Shown in pieces: positions 24,240 through 33,276 of a DNA stretch of 64,000 bases (the first letter of the stretch is position 1; each line of letters begins with the position of its first letter). The translations under genes and the position numbers were made by a program. The notes under the pieces are model-generated. The model saw only the letters and a list, made by a program, of their open reading frames with translations, searched no databases and had not been told where the DNA came from. The DNA is from an uncultured Actinomycetes bacterium (GTDB taxonomy: Bacteria; Actinomycetota; Acidimicrobiia; Acidimicrobiales; Acidimicrobilacustridaceae): contig CALBSE010000069.1 of NCBI GenBank assembly GCA_937927725.1, positions 68,737 to 132,736 of the forward strand, given 5' to 3'.

Positions 24240-25151
24240 ATGCTTGAGATCCCCAAAGGAACACTGGTCTACGGCACGCAGTTGCCGATTCAATCGCAAA
24301 GTTCGCTCTACGCCGCGAAGTGGGAAGGCAGTGCAACTCCTGCCGATCTTGTGCGCATTGCGCAGGCCGCTGATCGAAGTGGCTACTTCTACGTTGCGGT
24401 ATGCGATCACATCGCGATTCCGGAAGAGAAAGCTGCCGCAATGGGTCTGTGGTGGCAGGACTGCCTCACGACACTCGGCTTCCTTGCGTCAGCTACCGAG
24501 AACGTTGCCTTGCTGAGCCACGTCTTCGTCATTGCCTATCGCCACGCACTCACTGCAGCAAAGAGCTTCGAGACGCTCGACCACCTATCCGGCGGACGCG
24601 CCATCGCTGGCATCGGCGCTGGACACGTCGAAGCCGAGTTCGATGCGCTCGGTGTGTCGTTTGCTGATCGTGGATCGCTCACCGATTCAACGCTTGTCGA
24701 TTTCGCTGAGGCACTTTCGAACACCTATGTCGGAAACATGGGCGCCCTCCCCCGCCCCGTGCAGACGCCGCGTCCCCCAATCTGGATCGGCGGATCCTCG
24801 AAACCGGCCATCCGTCGCGCCGCTGCCTACGAAGGCTGGCTTCCACAGGGACCGGCCACCCGCGAGGGCCTCGACCTTCTGCTTTCAACCCGAGAAAAAC
24901 TCGGTAAGTCCGAAGATCCCATGGCCATTGGCCACGTTGTCATCCCTTATGTCTATGTCGGCACCCCGAAGTCGGAGCGCCGCCAGCCCTGCTATTCGGG
25001 ATCGCCCGAACAGATCGCCGAAGCGCTCCTCGCCGAAACCCCGGCCGAGGTGAATCAGCTTCAGGTGAAGTTCGATACCGACAGCGCGGCCGAATACGCC
25101 GAGCAGGTCGAAGCTTTCGGCACTCAGGTGGGCCCGCTTCTCAAGCGTTAA
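24240..25151 (+). CDS. Luciferase-like (LLM) F420/FMN-dependent oxidoreductase
   Basis: TIM-barrel oxidoreductase of the luciferase-like monooxygenase superfamily, 303 residues. Typical marks are YVAVCDHIAIP near 57-67, HVFVIAYRHALTAAKSFETLDHLSGGRAIAGIGAGH (split across 99-134), and RPPIWIGGSSKPAIRRAA. The cofactor is probably F420 in this lineage, but FMN cannot be excluded. It lies 22 bp after the SDR pair and has its own leaderless -10, so it may be both read-through and independent. Substrate unknown. Confidence 0.75.
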   Translation: MLEIPKGTLVYGTQLPIQSQSSLYAAKWEGSATPADLVRIAQAADRSGYFYVAVCDHIAIPEEKAAAMGLWWQDCLTTLGFLASATENVALLSHVFVIAYRHALTAAKSFETLDHLSGGRAIAGIGAGHVEAEFDALGVSFADRGSLTDSTLVDFAEALSNTYVGNMGALPRPVQTPRPPIWIGGSSKPAIRRAAAYEGWLPQGPATREGLDLLLSTREKLGKSEDPMAIGHVVIPYVYVGTPKSERRQPCYSGSPEQIAEALLAETPAEVNQLQVKFDTDSAAEYAEQVEAFGTQVGPLLKR

Positions 25152-25161
25152 CCGAGCGAGC

Positions 25162-25194
25162 CGTTGAGTCTTCGGGGCTCCCGTAGACTCAACG
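25162..25194 (+). terminator. Hairpin abutting the start codon of the surface protein
   Basis: Ten-bp stem CGTTGAGTCT / AGACTCAACG with a 13-nt loop. It ends 1 nt before ATG 25196 and begins 10 nt after the stop of the preceding gene. It lacks a U-tract. It could terminate the upstream gene or, if transcribed with the next gene, block initiation. Confidence 0.45.
25184..25189 (+). promoter_or_regulatory. Leaderless -10 element of the surface protein gene
   Basis: TAGACT, 6 nt, then ATG at 25196. The hexamer lies in the right arm of the hairpin at 25162-25194, leaving no room for a ribosome site, so a leaderless transcript is the simplest reading. Confidence 0.5.
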
Positions 25195-25195
25195 A

Positions 25196-27823
25196 ATGCG
25201 GAATCCATTAGGTCTTCGGTCAAACGCGCTTCGTCTCCTTACGGCCACAGCGCTCATCGCTTCTGGCTTTGCACTTTCCGTTGCGTCGGTCTCGACCAAC
25301 GCATCACCGGCGCTTGCGGCAACGTCATGTCCGCCGTCGCCGAGCCAGCTCGACAATGGCGGTTTCGAAGCCCCCGTCATTCCCGACAACTCCTACCGGC
25401 AACTCCTCGACAACACCGTTCCCGGCTGGTCGACAACGGCGACCGACAAGAAGATCGAAATCTGGAGCACCCCATTCAACGGCGTGACGGCGTTTGAAGG
25501 TCGCCAGTTCGCTGAGATCAACGCAACACAAACCGCGGCGCTTTATCAAGATCTGCCGACAACACCCGGACAAACACTCACGTGGTCACTGGCACACCGC
25601 GCCCGTCAAGGAACCGACACCATGCGAGTTGTCATCGGTTCTCCTGGCGCTCCTGGAGTTGAAAACTCTCGCTTCTCCGACACCACCGCAGGATGGGGTC
25701 GACACACCGGTACCTACGTCGTTCCAGCAAATCAAACAGTTACTCGCTTTGCATTTGAAGCAGTCTCCACGGGTTCAGGCAACCCCACAATTGGAAACTT
25801 TCTCGACGACATCTCGTTCGGCACGCCCGCCTGCGTACTCGCCACCAAAATGGTCACGCCATCGGGGCCAGTGAATGTCGGCGACACGGTGACCTACACG
25901 ATCGATGTCGAAAATCTGGGAGGAAGCGCAACCTCTGATGTCGTCGTTTCCGATGTTCTTCCTGCTGATATCGAGTACGTCGACGGTTCACTCATGGCTG
26001 CAGGCAGCTACGACCCCGGCACCCGAACCCTCACCTTCCGACCCTCTACATCGCCTAATCCGCCGGTAGTCATTGGCCCCGGAGAACTTGTCGAGGTGAC
26101 GTTCCAAGCAAAGATCCTTCCCACTGCGAGTGGGAACACGATCAACAACTTCGCGACCGTCGCTGCGACTGATGGGCTCGGCGATATCGACACGTTCAAC
26201 ACCAATACCGTGAGTACTCCTGTACCTGTTGCCGCCGATGTTTCGATCAAGAAGAACTTTGACCCGGCCGAAGTACTTTCGGGCGCCACGACAACAATGA
26301 GCCTCATTGCGACGAACAATGGCCCCGGCGTCGCTTCTGGTGTCACCGTTACTGACGTCCTCCCCGCCGGCCTCACGGTGAGCGGCGCCTTGCCGAATGG
26401 CTGCGCCGATGTCACCGGAACGATCACGTGTGCAGTCGGCACCATGCAGCCGAATGCAACCTCGCAGTTTCAAATCACCATTGCTGCACCTTCTGTTGGT
26501 AGCGCGACCTCGTACATGAACACTGCACGCATCACGACGACAACGAACGATTACGACCAGTCGAATAACGCGTCGATTGCGGGCCTTTCTGTTGCCGCTC
26601 TCACGCCAGCGAATCTCGACATCGCAAAGATCGCCGTTCTGCCAAACGTGCTTGCTGGCGATACGGACTCTGTTCTTATCGGCGTTCTCAATAACGGCCA
26701 AACCGCAACTGCTGCAGACCTCGTCGTCACCGACACCATTCCCACTGGATTCACCGCTCTCACTGCAACGTGGGAGAACGATGCAAATTCAGGCAGCTGT
26801 GTCATCACTACCTCGATCTCATGCCCTATCGGCGCACTGGGGCCGGCATCAACTGCAGTGATCACCGTCGAAGGGATTACTGACCCTGACCTCGCTGACG
26901 GAACGACACTCACCGATACAGCGGAAGCCACGTCCACTGGAACCAACTCGCCGACGGCACAAGCAACGATCACCGTTGGCGCAAGCGCGGACCTCTATCT
27001 GCGCAAGCAGTCCGTGGGCAATGCCACCGCTGGTCAGCCACTCGATTACACCGTCGTGGTCGAAAACATCGGACCGAGCACCGCTCACTCGACATCGGTC
27101 TCCGATGCCCTTCCGGCTGACGTCACCGTCATCGCGCTCCCTCAGAACTGCACGGTCACGAATCAGACGATGACGTGCGCACTCGGCGATCTCGAACCTG
27201 GCGACATTGTGACGATTTCGTACACCGTCGATGTTCCCCTTGCGGGCGGAACACTCATCAATACCGCTACTGCAACGTCCACAACACCAACGACTGATCC
27301 GTCCACCGCAACCGACACCACAACGAATGTCGTAACTCCTGTTGCCGAACTCGAAGCGACGAAGACCGCCTCAACCGATCGGGCCAAAATTGGCGACACC
27401 ATCACCTACACCGTGACCGTCACGAACAATGGCCCCGGCGCTGCAGGAAACGTCGTCGTTGTTGAAGACAACGCCGTCGGCGCGGTGACGTTTGTGTCAT
27501 CGTCTCCCTCTACTGGGTCCGTTGATGACGCAACGGGAATCTGGACGGTTGGTTCGCTTGCTGTAGGCGAAAGCGCCACGAACACGATCACGGCCAGAGC
27601 CACTGAAGCAGGAACCGCTATCAATTCCGTCTTCGTGGAATCAGACAATCCAGATAACTACGGCGACAACAACACCGCCTCGGCCACCGTGGTCGTCGAA
27701 GGTAACGGCGGCGGCCTCCCCGCCACCGGCTCTGACGCAGGGCGCCTCCTCGGGATCGGAGGCTTCACGCTCCTCCTCGGTGGCGCGCTGGTGCTGATCT
27801 CTCGCCGGAAAACCACTGCCTGA
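25196..27823 (+). CDS. LPXTG-anchored surface protein with DUF11 repeats
   Basis: Exported protein of 875 residues. A signal peptide (about 1-42, ending near SPALAA) is followed by an N-terminal domain like DUF642 (NGGFEAPVIPDNSYRQL), then about five DUF11/CARDB-type beta-sandwich repeats with recurring NNGPGVASGVTVTDVLPAG-like motifs, and a C-terminal sorting signal: LPATG at 841-845, hydrophobic helix, SRRK tail. It is therefore sortase-anchored to peptidoglycan. The function is adhesive or structural by analogy. It has no operon partner; the next gene has its own ribosome site. Confidence 0.88.
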   Translation: MRNPLGLRSNALRLLTATALIASGFALSVASVSTNASPALAATSCPPSPSQLDNGGFEAPVIPDNSYRQLLDNTVPGWSTTATDKKIEIWSTPFNGVTAFEGRQFAEINATQTAALYQDLPTTPGQTLTWSLAHRARQGTDTMRVVIGSPGAPGVENSRFSDTTAGWGRHTGTYVVPANQTVTRFAFEAVSTGSGNPTIGNFLDDISFGTPACVLATKMVTPSGPVNVGDTVTYTIDVENLGGSATSDVVVSDVLPADIEYVDGSLMAAGSYDPGTRTLTFRPSTSPNPPVVIGPGELVEVTFQAKILPTASGNTINNFATVAATDGLGDIDTFNTNTVSTPVPVAADVSIKKNFDPAEVLSGATTTMSLIATNNGPGVASGVTVTDVLPAGLTVSGALPNGCADVTGTITCAVGTMQPNATSQFQITIAAPSVGSATSYMNTARITTTTNDYDQSNNASIAGLSVAALTPANLDIAKIAVLPNVLAGDTDSVLIGVLNNGQTATAADLVVTDTIPTGFTALTATWENDANSGSCVITTSISCPIGALGPASTAVITVEGITDPDLADGTTLTDTAEATSTGTNSPTAQATITVGASADLYLRKQSVGNATAGQPLDYTVVVENIGPSTAHSTSVSDALPADVTVIALPQNCTVTNQTMTCALGDLEPGDIVTISYTVDVPLAGGTLINTATATSTTPTTDPSTATDTTTNVVTPVAELEATKTASTDRAKIGDTITYTVTVTNNGPGAAGNVVVVEDNAVGAVTFVSSSPSTGSVDDATGIWTVGSLAVGESATNTITARATEAGTAINSVFVESDNPDNYGDNNTASATVVVEGNGGGLPATGSDAGRLLGIGGFTLLLGGALVLISRRKTTA

Positions 27824-27865
27824 TCGGAACTAACGTGGCCTCCTCACAGATTCCGAGGGGGAAAC

Positions 27866-28669
27866 GTGGCACTTTCAGAAAAGGACTACCCGGTAAAGGT
27901 CGGGACCTTCCTGTTCACGATGGTCGAGCCTCACGAGGGCTACGAAATCGCCTACAACCGCTGGTACGAACATGACCACTTCTATTCGGGCTGCCTCATG
28001 GGCCCCAACGTGTTCGCCGGAGACCGCTTTGTTGCGACGCGCCGACTGAAGAAGCTGCGCTCAAAAGCCACCAATGACATGACCCCCGACCCGAAGACAG
28101 GTTCGTACTTGGCGGTCTATTGGTGGCAGAAGGGCACCACCGAAGAATGCAATCGGTGGAACGTCGACAACGTCAACATGCTGCATCAGCAGGGTCGGAT
28201 GTTCGCCGAGCGAGACCACATTCACACCCTTCTTTACGACATGCGCTGGAGCGAACAGCGCGACCCCAAGGGCTGCACGATTGAGCTCGGCCTTGATCAT
28301 GGCTACCCCGGCATCGTTGTCGTGGCCGGCGACCTCAACCAGGGCGTGACTCACGACGAATGGGATGCCTGGTTCCGCAAGAACTGGCTTCAGGAGGCCT
28401 TCACGAAGAAGTGGGGACCCGACCTCGTTGGCAGCGGCACCGTCATTCCCCTTTCTGACGATGCACCCGCCGATGTCGTGCGACCGGCTGCCGGTCCACG
28501 CCGATTCCTGCAGCTCCACTTCCTTGACCACGATGCCGAAAAAGGCTGGGAAAAGGGCTACGCAAAAATCGCAAAAGCAATCAACGAAAGCGGACTCGCC
28601 ACGCATGTGTGGACGAGCCCGTTCCAACAGACCAACTTTGGTACCGACGACTTCACGGACAAGATCTAA
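27866..28669 (+). CDS. Conserved protein of unknown function, first gene of a four-gene SDR operon
   Basis: 267 residues, no signal peptide or membrane segment; I do not recognise the family. The N-terminal part has NRWYEHDHFYSG near residues 32-43, reminiscent of ferredoxin-like alpha-beta-barrel (EthD/DABB) proteins, and a second half with HDEWDAWFRKNW and FLQLHFLDHDAEKGW could be a repeat of that fold. GTG start follows GAGGGGGAAAC. The stop TAA directly abuts the ATG of the next gene. A role in the pathway of the three following dehydrogenases is inferred from the operon only. Confidence 0.65.
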   Translation: MALSEKDYPVKVGTFLFTMVEPHEGYEIAYNRWYEHDHFYSGCLMGPNVFAGDRFVATRRLKKLRSKATNDMTPDPKTGSYLAVYWWQKGTTEECNRWNVDNVNMLHQQGRMFAERDHIHTLLYDMRWSEQRDPKGCTIELGLDHGYPGIVVVAGDLNQGVTHDEWDAWFRKNWLQEAFTKKWGPDLVGSGTVIPLSDDAPADVVRPAAGPRRFLQLHFLDHDAEKGWEKGYAKIAKAINESGLATHVWTSPFQQTNFGTDDFTDKI

Positions 28670-29596
28670 ATGACACCTGCACCGCTCACAGGAGCAAAAA
28701 TCCTGCTTACCGGCGTTACCGGACAGGTTGCCGGCCCCCTCGCCCGCAATCTTGTTGCCGCCGGAAACACTGTCTACGGAACATCACGTTTCGCCGATGC
28801 CGATTCGCGCGCCAAAGTCGAGGCCGACGGAGTCATCCCGGTTGCCATCGACCTTGAAACCGCGTCGTTCGACGAGATCCCTGATGGACTCGACTACGTC
28901 ATCAACATGGCGGTGGCGAAGTCGAACAACTTCGACCGTGACCTCGCGGCAAATGCTGAAGGTGTCGCACTCCTCATTGAACGCGTGAAGGGCGTCAAGG
29001 CGTTTTTCCATTGTTCGTCCTGCGCCGTTTACGAACCAAACGGACATGTGAGTCACGTCGAAACCGACGACCTTGGCGACAACCACCGCGCCATGGGCTT
29101 CATGACGACCTACTCAATCTCAAAGATCGCTGCGGAATCTGCAGTCAAGTACGCGTCGAAGCGCTTTGGTGTTCCCGCAGTTATCGCCCGACTCGATGTT
29201 CCGTACGGCCCCGGCCACGGTTGGCCGCAAATGATGGTCACGCTTGCGCAAATGGGAATCCCGACCACCATCAGCGCCGATGCACCGAACACTCACTGCT
29301 TCCTACACGACCGCGACATCTTCGGATCCCTCCCGTACCTGCTTGAGCAAGCTGCCGTTCCCGCCCCCATTTACAACTGGTGCGCACCTGAACTCGTGAG
29401 CATCGAGGAGTGGACCGCAGAACTCACCAAACTCACCGGAGTTGAGATTCCTCTGGTCGTGAGCGAACAGTGCATTCCGCCGAATCCTGTTGACCCATCG
29501 AAGCTGCTCAGCCTCGGTTGGACGCCCACGGTTGAATGGCGTGAGGGGTTCCGCGAAATGGCCCAGAACTGCTTCCCTGATTTGTTTAAGGGCTGA
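28670..29596 (+). CDS. Extended SDR, NAD-dependent epimerase/dehydratase family (copy 1)
   Basis: Extended SDR of 308 residues. Cofactor motif TGVTGQVAG (about 14-22), SSCAVYEP (about 116-123) as the Ser region, YSISK (about 145-149) as YxxxK, and PYGPGHGW downstream. The paralogue of equal length follows 2 bp later, so a tandem duplication is likely. The family includes epimerases, dehydratases and 3-beta-hydroxysteroid dehydrogenases; in this setting a steroid or hydroxyacyl substrate is reasonable but unproven. Confidence 0.78.
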   Translation: MTPAPLTGAKILLTGVTGQVAGPLARNLVAAGNTVYGTSRFADADSRAKVEADGVIPVAIDLETASFDEIPDGLDYVINMAVAKSNNFDRDLAANAEGVALLIERVKGVKAFFHCSSCAVYEPNGHVSHVETDDLGDNHRAMGFMTTYSISKIAAESAVKYASKRFGVPAVIARLDVPYGPGHGWPQMMVTLAQMGIPTTISADAPNTHCFLHDRDIFGSLPYLLEQAAVPAPIYNWCAPELVSIEEWTAELTKLTGVEIPLVVSEQCIPPNPVDPSKLLSLGWTPTVEWREGFREMAQNCFPDLFKG

Positions 29597-29598
29597 AC

Positions 29599-30525
29599 AT
29601 GCTGAGCGACGAGAAGATCCTCATTACCGGCCCTGCCGGACAGATCGCGTTCCCAATGGCCCGCGATCTTTCCAAGGACAACGAGGTCTGGGGCATTGCC
29701 CGTTTCGGTGATCCCGCCACGCGCAAGCAGGTCGAAGACGTCGGCGTGAAAACACTTGCCATCGATCTCGCCGACCCAGACTTCAGCGAATTGCCAACCG
29801 ACTTCACCTATGTGTTGCATCTTGCAGTCGTGCAGGTGGCCGGCCTCGACTACGACTTTGCCATTCGCGCCAACGCTGAGGGCACTGGACTCCTTCTCCA
29901 CCACTGCCGCAACGCGAAAGCCGCCCTCGTGATGTCGACCCATTCGGTCTACAAGCCACCAGTCGACGGCGATCCCTGGCATGTGTTCAAAGAAACCGAC
30001 GCGTTGGGCGATGTCAACGCAGCACATGCGCCGAGTTACTCGATGTCGAAGATTTCCCAGGAAGCTGTTGCTCGTACCTGTGCTCGGCTGTTCGATCTTC
30101 CCGTGACCATTGCCCGTATGAACGCGTCGTACGGCCCCGATGGCACCGGTGGCCTTCCCATCATGCAGATGGATGCGCTTATGGCCGGCAATGCCGTCAC
30201 CACCCGCTGGGATCCGTGCATGTACATGCCCATCCACACCGATGACATCACCGCGCAGGCTGAAGCGCTGCTCGATGGTGCCTCAGCAACCGAAGCCACC
30301 ATCGTGAATTGGGCTGGCGATGAACCAGCAAGTGTTCAGGAATGGTGTGCCTATATCGGCGAACTCGCTGGTATCGATCCTGTCGTCAACTCCGTTCCGG
30401 TTGAGGGAACGCTTCGCGGATCTGTCACTGACAACACCAAGCGCGCAGCTCTCACCGGGCCGTGCAAGGTGAGTTGGCGTGATGGCATCCGCGATGCATT
30501 CGAGAAGCGTCACGGGAACAAGTAA
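29599..30525 (+). CDS. Extended SDR, NAD-dependent epimerase/dehydratase family (copy 2)
   Basis: Extended SDR of 308 residues, paralogue of the preceding gene. Cofactor motif TGPAGQIAF (about 10-18), STHSVYKPP as Ser region, YSMSK as active site, and ASYGPDGTGG where copy 1 has PYGPGHGW. Divergence is clear along the whole length, so the duplication is old and the two probably have different substrates or form a heterodimer. It is followed without a gap by the GTG of the next SDR. Confidence 0.78.
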   Translation: MLSDEKILITGPAGQIAFPMARDLSKDNEVWGIARFGDPATRKQVEDVGVKTLAIDLADPDFSELPTDFTYVLHLAVVQVAGLDYDFAIRANAEGTGLLLHHCRNAKAALVMSTHSVYKPPVDGDPWHVFKETDALGDVNAAHAPSYSMSKISQEAVARTCARLFDLPVTIARMNASYGPDGTGGLPIMQMDALMAGNAVTTRWDPCMYMPIHTDDITAQAEALLDGASATEATIVNWAGDEPASVQEWCAYIGELAGIDPVVNSVPVEGTLRGSVTDNTKRAALTGPCKVSWRDGIRDAFEKRHGNK

Positions 30526-31317
30526 GTGAGCGATCTCACCGGCAAGAACATTGTCATTACCGGAGCTTCGTCAGGCATCGGTGAAGCGCTCGCAATCGAG
30601 GCTTCGAAGCGCGGGGCCCGCGTTGCGATCGTTGCTCGGCGCGCCGATCGCCTGGCCGACGTGCTGGAACGTTGCCAAACAACCTCACCGGATTCGACGA
30701 TGGTTGTGGCCGACCTCTCGGACCTCAACGCAATCGATGCTCTTGCGGACAACTTGGTTGCCGCCCTCAATGGTCGCGTCGACATCCTGATCAACAATGC
30801 CGGCGTTCCGAAGCGCAAGCGCACCGATCAGATGACTGCCGACGACGTTGAAGGCGTGATGGCCATCAATTACTTCTCGCCGGTGCGGCTTACTTTGGCG
30901 ATGCTTCCTCATATGCTCAAACGAGATAGCGGCGACATCATCAACGTGTCGTCAATGGGTGTGCATATGGCGGCGTTCGGCGTGAGTGCGTACTCAGCGA
31001 GCAAAGCTGCGCTCGAGTTCTTCACCGAAGGGCTCTACGTCGAACTTGGAAAGACCAACGTGCGTGCCCACTTGTTCGTTCCCGGAACGACCGCCAGCGA
31101 GTTCTCCACCGACAAGCCCGGCAACAACGCTCCGTTTCCGAGTGATCCCGCGACAACAGCAACCTCCGAAGAAGTTGCCATTTCGCTGCTGGCCTCACTC
31201 GACACTGACTCGTTCGTCACCTACACAGGCGAACGAGAAGCTCAAACCTCGGCGAAACGCAATGCCGACGTGAATGCCTGGCTGTCAAACATGCGACAGG
31301 TCTTTACTGGAATGTAA
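30526..31317 (+). CDS. Short-chain dehydrogenase/reductase, last gene of the operon
   Basis: Classical SDR of 263 residues starting at GTG right after the previous stop (TAAGTG). Cofactor motif TGASSGIGEA (about 12-21), Arg in VARRADRL suggests NADP use, NNAGV, and YSASK (about 157-161). C-terminal part lacks the usual glycine-rich end and resembles membrane-associated SDRs of lipid metabolism. A strong hairpin follows. Substrate unknown. Confidence 0.78.
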   Translation: MSDLTGKNIVITGASSGIGEALAIEASKRGARVAIVARRADRLADVLERCQTTSPDSTMVVADLSDLNAIDALADNLVAALNGRVDILINNAGVPKRKRTDQMTADDVEGVMAINYFSPVRLTLAMLPHMLKRDSGDIINVSSMGVHMAAFGVSAYSASKAALEFFTEGLYVELGKTNVRAHLFVPGTTASEFSTDKPGNNAPFPSDPATTATSEEVAISLLASLDTDSFVTYTGEREAQTSAKRNADVNAWLSNMRQVFTGM

Positions 31318-31325
31318 GAACGTCT

Positions 31326-31358
31326 CGGTTGTCGAACGCACGGCGCGTTCGACAACCG
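31326..31358. terminator. Bidirectional hairpin between convergent operons
   Basis: Fourteen-bp perfect stem (CGGTTGTCGAACGC and complement) with a 5-nt loop, 8 bp after the SDR stop at 31317 and 5 bp from the stop of the minus-strand gene at 31364. Confidence 0.75.
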
Positions 31359-31363
31359 ACAGT

Positions 31364-32170
31364 TCACATACCTGGGATCTCCCAGCGCGACGGGAAATCG
31401 TCGGCGCGGAATCGGGCGTCGGTGCCGCCATCAATGAAGAGCACCGAACCACAGAAGAACCCAGCTTCGGGTGAAAGAAGAAACGCCAGAAATGCGGCGA
31501 CTTCTTCGGGCTTGCCTGCACGACCAAGAGCAATCGTGTCCTTAAACATGTCGAGCTGAACTTTGAGGTTCGGGTCGGTCGCGCCTTCGTCGATCATTGG
31601 CGTGGCGATCATGCCGGGAGCGATGGCGTTGAGGCGGATGCCTGCGCCCGCCCAATCGTCGGTGATGGCCGAGCGGCGAACCCAACGGGCCACTGCCAAC
31701 TTTGTCGCGGCATAGGCGATGATTGAATCGCCCTTATCGGCTTCGACTCGAGCAGCGGCTTCGTCACCAGCCAGACACGCTTCGGTGAGACCCAGTGGGT
31801 ATCCCGGGGCGGTCGTGGTGGAGTTCGAACTGATCGCCACAGCCGAGGGGTTGGTGCCCTTCGCCAACATCGGACGAAGGCCTTCCATCATCTCGACAGT
31901 GCCGAAATAGTTCACCGAAGCGAGAAGCGACGCCGGGCGACCGGGAAGCCCGGAGATGCCTGCGCAGGTGACGAGTCCGTCGAGGACTCCCCCGCAGGCT
32001 TCGCCGACAGCCTTGATTGCCGCCTGACGACCTTCGGGCTTGCTGAGATCAGCTTCGATCTCGGCGCCCCGCAGATCGACGCCGATGACGGTGTGTCCGT
32101 CGGCTCGAAGCCGTGTCGCCGTCGCTGCACCGATGCCGGAGCCGGCACCGGTGATGACGATGGTTCCCAT
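31364..32170 (-). CDS. 3-alpha-hydroxysteroid dehydrogenase-like SDR (HsdA type)
   Basis: SDR of 268 residues. It resembles the recalled Comamonas 3-alpha-hydroxysteroid dehydrogenase/carbonyl reductase: VITGAGSGIGAAT start, GVDLRGAEIEADLSKPEGR with a short beta-3 region, VSVNYFG-like ASVNYFGTVEMM, a long insert before the active site, and AYAATK. HsdA oxidises 3-alpha-hydroxysteroids including bile acids. Its ATG overlaps by 1 bp (TGATG) the stop of the small membrane protein of the Liv-type importer, so the enzyme is made with the transporter. The substrate is inferred, not shown. Confidence 0.75.
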   Translation of the reverse strand: MGTIVITGAGSGIGAATATRLRADGHTVIGVDLRGAEIEADLSKPEGRQAAIKAVGEACGGVLDGLVTCAGISGLPGRPASLLASVNYFGTVEMMEGLRPMLAKGTNPSAVAISSNSTTTAPGYPLGLTEACLAGDEAAARVEADKGDSIIAYAATKLAVARWVRRSAITDDWAGAGIRLNAIAPGMIATPMIDEGATDPNLKVQLDMFKDTIALGRAGKPEEVAAFLAFLLSPEAGFFCGSVLFIDGGTDARFRADDFPSRWEIPGM

Positions 32171-32523
32171 CAGCGCTTGGAGACGGCGTCGACGATGCGG
32201 TCGGTGTTGGCTTGGCCTTCATAGAGCTGACGAAGCAGCCACATACGAAGGAAGTTCGCCAACGCGTAGCGCAGGAAGATCGCCGCACCAAAGACCGTCA
32301 GTGCGAGGAACGCGACAGCGAATGCCACCTGCGAGGTGACATCGAGCTGACTATTCAGATTGTTCGACGACACGTAGACGACAAATGCGCCAATGACGCC
32401 GACGAGCATGAGCACAAAACCAAGTGCTTGGAACGTCTTGTCGCGGCTGGGATTGCCAGTCTTCAGATTCATATCGGTCACATCGGACTTGAACTGCTCG
32501 ATGCGATCACCAGTGGTTTCCAT
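32170..32523 (-). CDS. Small two-helix membrane protein, paralogue of 8294-8647
   Basis: 117 residues, the same length as the first copy. It has an N-terminal RIEQFKSDVTDM segment, helix 1 (about 34-53, LGFVLMLVGVIG), helix 2 (about 66-88, VFGAAIFLRYAL), and a C-terminal FLRMWLLRQLYEGQ...DRI. Both copies directly follow livF (here by 12 bp), and I know of no named Liv subunit of this kind. It overlaps the downstream HsdA-like gene by 1 bp. It is probably a stable accessory component of this transporter subclass. Confidence 0.75.
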   Translation of the reverse strand: METTGDRIEQFKSDVTDMNLKTGNPSRDKTFQALGFVLMLVGVIGAFVVYVSSNNLNSQLDVTSQVAFAVAFLALTVFGAAIFLRYALANFLRMWLLRQLYEGQANTDRIVDAVSKR

Positions 32524-32535
32524 TTTTCTCCGGTC

Positions 32536-33276
32536 TCACGAGCCCAGGTAGGCAGCGGACAATTCATCTTCAAGCTCAGCGGGAGTACCAACTCGAGTGA
32601 TATTCCCGTGAAGAACGATCGCGGCGTATTGGGCAATGCCCAAGACAGTCCGAGCAAACTGCTCGGACACCAGGATCGAAACGCCCTCTTGCGAGACCTG
32701 AGCAACAATCTCGTAGAGGTTGGCTACGACGAGCGGAGCCAGACCCATCGACAATTCGTCGAGGAGCAGTACCGATGGGTTCACGGAAAGTGCCCGTGCC
32801 ATCGACAACATTTGCTGTTCGCCACCAGACATGGTGCCGGCCAACTGCTTACGTCGTTCACCCAAACGTGGGAAACGGGCGTAGGCGATTTCTTCAACCT
32901 CGGCGAGCGAAACACCCGCCATGGTCGCCATCCAGAGGTTCTCGCGAACCGTGAGGTTCGGGAACACGCCGCGACCCTCCGGAATGGTGCACAAGCCAAT
33001 GCGAGCAAGTTCATCGGCAGAAGCGCCGTTGACCACTCGACCAGCTAACCGAACCTCACCGGCAGTGGGCTGCAGCAACCCTGACACGACCTTAAGAATC
33101 GTGGACTTTCCGGCACCATTGGGGCCGAGAAGGGCAACGACAGAACCTTGCGGGACCGAAAGGTTGATGCCGTGCAGAACTTCAATCGTTCCGTACGCGG
33201 CGCGCACGTCAACAAGTTCGACGAGCGGAGCTCCATCGATTGCGCCGTGATCTTCGTGGTAACTGAGTTCGCTCAT
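32536..33276 (-). CDS. livF: LivF-type ABC transporter ATPase (second locus)
   Basis: ATPase subunit of 246 residues with Walker A GPNGAGKST, signature MSGGEQQML, Walker B LLLDELSMGL and VSEQ at the switch, as in the first LivF. An extra N-terminal stretch of about 16 residues precedes the domain. Start and preceding stop share one base (TGATG) with livG. It is paralogous to the copy at 8673. Confidence 0.92.
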   Translation of the reverse strand: MSELSYHEDHGAIDGAPLVELVDVRAAYGTIEVLHGINLSVPQGSVVALLGPNGAGKSTILKVVSGLLQPTAGEVRLAGRVVNGASADELARIGLCTIPEGRGVFPNLTVRENLWMATMAGVSLAEVEEIAYARFPRLGERRKQLAGTMSGGEQQMLSMARALSVNPSVLLLDELSMGLAPLVVANLYEIVAQVSQEGVSILVSEQFARTVLGIAQYAAIVLHGNITRVGTPAELEDELSAAYLGS

